From: DASZBR01 sp035943935
GTDB taxonomy: Bacteria; Pseudomonadota; Gammaproteobacteria; DASZBR01
Reading direction: 5' to 3'
Length of the DNA: 64,000 nucleotides
Assembly (NCBI GenBank): GCA_035943935.1
Contig: DASZBR010000019.1
Location: forward strand, 62,001-126,000
The translations under genes and the position numbers were made by a program. Below the pieces are notes generated by a model, which was not told where the DNA came from, did not search any database, and was given only the letters and a program-made list of their open reading frames with translations. This document shows, piece after piece, positions 60,051 to 64,000 of the stretch (position 1 is its first letter; each line of letters begins with the position of its first letter).

Positions 60051-60479
60051 TTAACCATTTTCGACAGTTTTGGCTGCATACCATTGTTTTATATGGGCAT
60101 CTTGAGGCTCAATCATCTGGATTAATATGGTGTGGTGGGTCCAGGTCAATTTTCCAGGCAGTGCCTGGAATAATTCACGAGTTGGATAATGTTTAGCAAA
60201 CATACGCATATAATAGAGATTTGATTTTGAAAATCCTTGGACACCCGGAAAGCTTTCTTGCAAATCCACTGCAAGATCATTAAATATCTTATCTCCCCAA
60301 GATGATTTTTGTTGCTGATCGAGAATCAGCTCACCTATCTCCCAATAAAACTGAATAAGCTCATGATTAACAACAATTGCTGCACGTAATTGAGCTTTTT
60401 TGAAACGAGATTTTATTTCACTGAGTAAATTTTGATATTGCGTATCTAAATGCAATTGACCAGCTATTTTCTTTAACAT
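60051..60479 (-). pseudogene. N-terminal fragment of a DUF1016 (YhcG-type) nuclease
   Basis: A 142-residue frame matching the DUF1016 N-terminal domain: VNHELIQFYWEIGELILDQQ, WGDKIFNDLAVDL, GFSKSNLYYMRMFAKHYP and LTWTHHTILIQMI. It stops at KTVENG, where intact relatives continue with a W-S-R motif into the nuclease domain. Ten bases after the stop begins the dispersed repeat. The domain may still fold and bind DNA, but the catalytic PD-(D/E)XK half is gone; its last about 40 residues survive at 59473-59616. Confidence 0.85.
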
Positions 60480-60555
60480 ATAAAATCCTTCTGATTATTG
60501 TGAAATTTAGAAAACATAATCTTAAGACCAAGCCAATTCTGATTCAATCTTTAAT

Positions 60556-60578
60556 TTGGTGAGGCATTGCCTCACCAA
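60556..60578 (-). terminator. Hairpin downstream of parE
   Basis: TTGGTGAGGC and GCCTCACCAA form a perfect 10-bp stem with a 3-base loop, starting 9 bases beyond the parE stop. On the minus strand only a short AATT follows, so it is a weak intrinsic terminator or an mRNA end-stabilising hairpin. Confidence 0.6.
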
Positions 60579-60586
60579 TTACAAAC

Positions 60587-62485
60587 CTACTGAATTAACT
60601 CCGACTCCACCAAATTCCCTTTGGTTTCTAACCACTGTTTACGATCGCCCGCACGTTTTTTCGCCAACATCATATCCATAATCGCTGGTGCACCATCGCC
60701 CTCTTTAATCGTTAATTGCACTAAACGACGCGTATCATAGGCCATGGTTGTTTCGCGTAATTGAATCGGATTCATTTCACCCAGCCCTTTGAATCGTTGA
60801 ACATTGACTTTGCCTTTTTTATTTTCAGCAGCAATTCTGTCTAATATCCCTTTTTTCTCAGATTCGTCGAGTGCATAAAAAACTTCTTTGCCAATATCAA
60901 TTCTATATAACGGCGGCATGGCGACATAGACATGCCCCTCACTCACTAATTTTTTAAAGTGTTGTAAGAATAAAGCACATAATAAAGTTGCGATATGTAA
61001 TCCATCCGAATCCGCATCGGCTAATATACATACTTTTCCGTAACGTAATCCTGATAAATCATCGCTACCCGGATCAACTCCGATAGCTGTGGCAATATCA
61101 TGTATTTCTTCAGAACGTAATACTTCACCGTGTGATACTTCCCAGGTATTCAGTATCTTTCCGCGTAGTGGCATAATCGCTTGACGCTCACGATCTCGCG
61201 CTTGTTTTGCAGAACCCCCTGCGGAATCACCCTCGACTAAAAATAATTCACCTTTCATCGGATCACTGATTGTACAATCCGCTAATTTTCCGGGTAATGC
61301 AGGTCCAGAGGTAATTTTCTTACGTTCAATTTTTTTCGCTAATTTTAATCGCGCTTGAGCATTGTCTATGACTAATTTTGCAATTAATTCTGCGGTGGCA
61401 ATATCTTGATGTAACCATAAACTAAACGCATCTTTGACAACGCCTGATACAAACGTCGCACTTTCACGTGACGATAATCGTTCTTTGGTTTGACCTGAGA
61501 ATTGCGGATCTTTCATTTTTACCGATAATACATAACGGCAATTTTCCCAGACATCTTCCGGCGCTAATTTTAATCCACGCGGTAATAAATTGCGTAATTC
61601 ACAAAATTCACGCAGCGCATCTGATAAACCCGTTCTCAACCCATTCACATGAGTTCCGCCTTGTGCAGTCGGAATAAGATTTACATAACTTTCTGTAATA
61701 GCCTCTTCGGGATCTGGCATCCAGACTAACGCCCAATCCACAGATTCTGATTCTGATTTAAAATTACCGACAAAGGGCTCAGTAGGTAAACACGCGGATT
61801 TTCCAATGGCTTCCATTAAATAAGAAGGCAAACCGTTTTCATAACACCATTCTGTTTTTTCACCGGTGTGCTCATCAAAAAATTCGATAATTAATCCCGA
61901 ACATAATACGGCTTTTGCACGTAATACTTGTTTTAATCGCGTAACAGAAAATTTCGGTGAGTCAAAATATTTTGGATCCGGATAAAAATGTATGCTCGTT
62001 CCTGTTTCGCGCTTGTTATCTGTGTTTCCAATGGTTTTTAACTCAGACGCTTTATCGCCATTCGCAAAAGACATTTGGTAAATTTTGCCATCGCGTTTGA
62101 CTTGAACCGTTAATTTTTTAGATAAGGCATTGACGACAGAAACACCCACGCCGTGTAAACCACCGGAGAATTGGTAATTTTTGTCTGAGAATTTTCCGCC
62201 CGCGTGTAAGCGTGTGAGAATTAATTCCACACCCGAGATTTTTTCTTCCGGATGTTTATCGACCGGCATACCTCGGCCATTGTCGATGACTTCCAGTGAA
62301 CCATCTTTATATAATTTTACGATGATTTTGGTAGCGAATCCGGCGAGCGCTTCATCGACGCTGTTGTCTAACACTTCTTGGCCTAAATGATTCGGGCGTG
62401 TGGTGTCGGTGTACATTCCGGGGCGTTTACGAACAGGATCCAAGCCACTTAAAACTTCAATGGCAGAAGCGTTATAGCTAGTCAT
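60587..62485 (-). CDS. parE: DNA topoisomerase IV subunit B
   Basis: A 632-residue ATPase subunit that decatenates chromosomes with ParC. IEVLSGLDPVRKRPGMYTDT and TRPNHLGQEVLDNSVDEALAG identify ParE rather than GyrB. The ATP site shows EVIDNGRGMPVD and SGGLHGVGVSVVNALS. The TOPRIM domain has LFLVEGDSAGGSAKQARDR and ILADADSDGLHI, then QRFKGLGEMNPIQL. It lacks the GyrB-specific insert, consistent with its length. Confidence 0.97.
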   Translation of the reverse strand: MTSYNASAIEVLSGLDPVRKRPGMYTDTTRPNHLGQEVLDNSVDEALAGFATKIIVKLYKDGSLEVIDNGRGMPVDKHPEEKISGVELILTRLHAGGKFSDKNYQFSGGLHGVGVSVVNALSKKLTVQVKRDGKIYQMSFANGDKASELKTIGNTDNKRETGTSIHFYPDPKYFDSPKFSVTRLKQVLRAKAVLCSGLIIEFFDEHTGEKTEWCYENGLPSYLMEAIGKSACLPTEPFVGNFKSESESVDWALVWMPDPEEAITESYVNLIPTAQGGTHVNGLRTGLSDALREFCELRNLLPRGLKLAPEDVWENCRYVLSVKMKDPQFSGQTKERLSSRESATFVSGVVKDAFSLWLHQDIATAELIAKLVIDNAQARLKLAKKIERKKITSGPALPGKLADCTISDPMKGELFLVEGDSAGGSAKQARDRERQAIMPLRGKILNTWEVSHGEVLRSEEIHDIATAIGVDPGSDDLSGLRYGKVCILADADSDGLHIATLLCALFLQHFKKLVSEGHVYVAMPPLYRIDIGKEVFYALDESEKKGILDRIAAENKKGKVNVQRFKGLGEMNPIQLRETTMAYDTRRLVQLTIKEGDGAPAIMDMMLAKKRAGDRKQWLETKGNLVESELIQ

Positions 62486-62488
62486 AAT

Positions 62489-63112
62489 TTATTTCCATTG
62501 CTGTTTGATTTCTAACTCGTGTAATTGCAACCATTGAACGGCTATTATTGTCGCGGCGTTATTGATTTCACCCGTTTTTAATGCGTTATACACAAAATCT
62601 TTGGGGAAGACATGCGCACGAATATCTTCATGTTCATGCGTCAATCCAAAAATTCCACCGGCTTTTGAGGCATCTACGCGACCACAAAACAAACTAAATC
62701 TTCCCGTCGAAATTCCCGGGCTTGTCCAATACTCAACCATGGGGATTAAATCCACGACATCACAACCGGCTTCTTCTTGGCATTCTCGTTTGGCAACGTC
62801 CACCACCGATTCGTTGGGCTCGATAATACCAGCCACTAATTCTAATATCCACGGGCTTTTTTGCTCGAGAGCGCCCAAGCGAAATTCTTCTATCAGGACA
62901 ATCTCATCTCGAATGGGATCGAACAGCAGAACGCCTACGGCAGCACGCGATTGAAATAATTCGCGCGTCACAACTGGACTCCAGCCTCCGGCAAATAATC
63001 TATATTTTAATTGGTATTTTAATAACGTGAGATGACCTTGATAGATGACCTCTTGCTTTACAATCTCGACATCCGTTGAGGACAGTTCGGGGGTATGGGG
63101 TTTCATATACAT
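62489..63112 (-). CDS. nudF: ADP-ribose pyrophosphatase (Nudix)
   Basis: A 207-residue Nudix hydrolase cleaving ADP-ribose to AMP and ribose 5-phosphate. The Nudix box spans GIIEPNESVVDVAKRECQEEAG with the REC-QEE metal ligands. VLLFDPIRDEIVLIEEFRLGAL and YWTSPGISTGRFSLFCGRVD match NudF. nudF lies near parE in enterobacteria too. The ATG at 63106 is an alternative start. Confidence 0.92.
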   Translation of the reverse strand: MYMKPHTPELSSTDVEIVKQEVIYQGHLTLLKYQLKYRLFAGGWSPVVTRELFQSRAAVGVLLFDPIRDEIVLIEEFRLGALEQKSPWILELVAGIIEPNESVVDVAKRECQEEAGCDVVDLIPMVEYWTSPGISTGRFSLFCGRVDASKAGGIFGLTHEHEDIRAHVFPKDFVYNALKTGEINNAATIIAVQWLQLHELEIKQQWK

Positions 63113-63122
63113 CCTTAAAAAA

Positions 63123-64000
63123 TTATTTCAGTGTCAACTTATCTGCTTTAAAATCAACCTTGATGGTATCACCCGCCTGATACTTGCCTTCCAAAATACT
63201 TCTAGATAATGGATTTTCTAATAATTGTTGAATAGTACGTTTTAAGGGCCTAGCACCATATACGGGATCGTAGCCAGCCTCGGCAAGATGATCTAACGCT
63301 TTTTCTGAAACCGTTAATTTCATATCTTTATCTAATAAACGTTTTTGGAGATATTGAATTTGAATATTCGTAATATTTCGAATCTGCGTTTTTTCCAATG
63401 GGTGGAACACAACACATTCATCTAATCTATTAATAAATTCAGGTCTAAAGTGCTGACCGACAATTGTCATGACTGCTTCTTTCATCGCCTGATAATTATT
63501 TTCACTCGCTAAATCTTGAATAACTTGAGATCCCAAATTGGACGTCATGACGATAACCGTATTTCTAAAATCGACGGTTCGACCTTGGCCGTCTGTAAGT
63601 CTTCCATCATCCAATACTTGTAGCAAAATATTAAAAACATCATGATGCGCTTTTTCAATTTCGTCTAATAATATTAAAGAATAGGGTCTACGACGAACGG
63701 CTTCCGTTAAATATCCACCTTCCTCGTAACCCACATATCCGGGAGGCGCACCAATTAATTTCGATACCGAATGTTTTTCCATAAATTCTGACATATCAAT
63801 GCGAACCAAAGATTCTTCTGTATCAAATAAAAAAGATGCGAGAGCTTTACACAATTCTGTTTTACCTACACCCGTCGGTCCTAAAAACATAAACGATCCA
63901 ATAGGTCTATTGGGATCAGATAATCCTGCGCGCGATCGTCTTATTGCATTAGAGACTATATTCACAGCCTCATCCTGACCAATCACGCGAGCGTGTAAAT
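63123..64000 (-). CDS. clpB: ATP-dependent chaperone ClpB (C-terminal part; 5' end outside window)
   Basis: The frame continues through the right edge (LHARVIGQDEAVNIV), so the gene begins outside. The visible 290 or so residues are the second AAA+ module: Walker A FLGPTGVGKTELCKALA, pore-loop region GAPPGYVGYEEGGYLT, Walker B SLILLDEIEKAH, DGRLTDGQGRTVDFRN and MTSNLGSQ, plus the D2 small domain DPVYGARPLKRTIQQ. ClpB disaggregates proteins with DnaK. The RNRI-like insert is in the part not seen, but D2 is ClpB rather than ClpA by the SRAGLSDPNRPIGSF segment. Confidence 0.93.
   Translation of the reverse strand, partial: LHARVIGQDEAVNIVSNAIRRSRAGLSDPNRPIGSFMFLGPTGVGKTELCKALASFLFDTEESLVRIDMSEFMEKHSVSKLIGAPPGYVGYEEGGYLTEAVRRRPYSLILLDEIEKAHHDVFNILLQVLDDGRLTDGQGRTVDFRNTVIVMTSNLGSQVIQDLASENNYQAMKEAVMTIVGQHFRPEFINRLDECVVFHPLEKTQIRNITNIQIQYLQKRLLDKDMKLTVSEKALDHLAEAGYDPVYGARPLKRTIQQLLENPLSRSILEGKYQAGDTIKVDFKADKLTLK

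Noticed and set aside
59959..60084. Upstream extension of the GIY-YIG gene
   Set aside because: The extension translates the repeat and DUF1016 DNA; the ATG at 59958 has a proper ribosome binding site and matches family length.

Overview
The window looks like part of the chromosome of a low-GC gammaproteobacterium of the order Legionellales (Coxiellaceae, Legionella or Berkiella-like). This is an inference from three things: a core gene order typical of that group (rpsF-rpsR-rplI-dnaB-alr, yebC-ruvCAB-tol, 6S RNA next to ygfA and ygfB-pepP-ubiH), a fused LplT-Aas phospholipid repair enzyme, and several eukaryote-like or effector-like proteins (F-box, TPR/Sel1-type repeats, large low-complexity repeat proteins). 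No tRNA, rRNA, CRISPR array, transposase or complete prophage was seen.

Layout. 0-10.6 kb: a membrane protein running off the left edge; ygfA and, 3.6 kb away on the same strand, the 6S RNA gene ssrS, separated by two oppositely oriented paralogous repeat proteins that share a promoter design; ygfB-pepP-ubiH; then three unknown minus-strand genes, including a TPR gene broken by a pentanucleotide slippage. 10.8-20.6 kb: htpG with a sigma-32 promoter, a CBS-domain protein, an isolated pair of type VI secretion baseplate genes (tssG, tssF), guaC, a FadL porin, a reverse transsulfuration pair (cystathionine beta-synthase and gamma-lyase) and a papain-like YiiX hydrolase. 20.6-41.3 kb: mostly housekeeping. 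It holds tspO, ETF-QO diverging from etfBA-methyltransferase-rnhA, a DUF2332/DsbB-like/small-protein/LplT-Aas operon, dnaQ, nhaA, relA, terC, an MFS carrier, rpmE, xthA, alr, dnaB and rplI-rpsR-rpsF with its promoter and leader hairpin.

41.4-45.1 kb is an accessory island of lineage-specific genes: a three-repeat helical protein, an F-box protein, an unknown protein and a triplicated helical protein. 45.1-52.7 kb is the complete tolQRAB-pal-cpoB envelope operon and yebC-ruvC-ruvA-ruvB; the ybgC gene often found before tolQ is absent and an inverted pair of a dispersed repeat lies there. 52.7-60.5 kb is mixed: an NfeD-like membrane protein, gabD, a Bro-N protein, a rhomboid protease, uvrD, a MerR-SnoaL regulator, and a DUF1016 nuclease gene whose catalytic middle has been replaced by a GIY-YIG nuclease gene flanked by inverted copies of the dispersed repeat. 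60.6-64 kb: parE, nudF and the 3' part of clpB.

Themes. Operons are tightly packed, with many 1-8 base overlaps. A dispersed palindromic repeat of about 44 bp (four near-full copies, one diverged copy, one fragment) sits at gene borders, supplies stop codons to ruvB and rnhA, and brackets the GIY-YIG gene. A 14-bp palindrome at a fixed distance from the -10 box occurs before two unknown genes 33 kb apart and may mark a regulon of accessory, possibly effector, genes.
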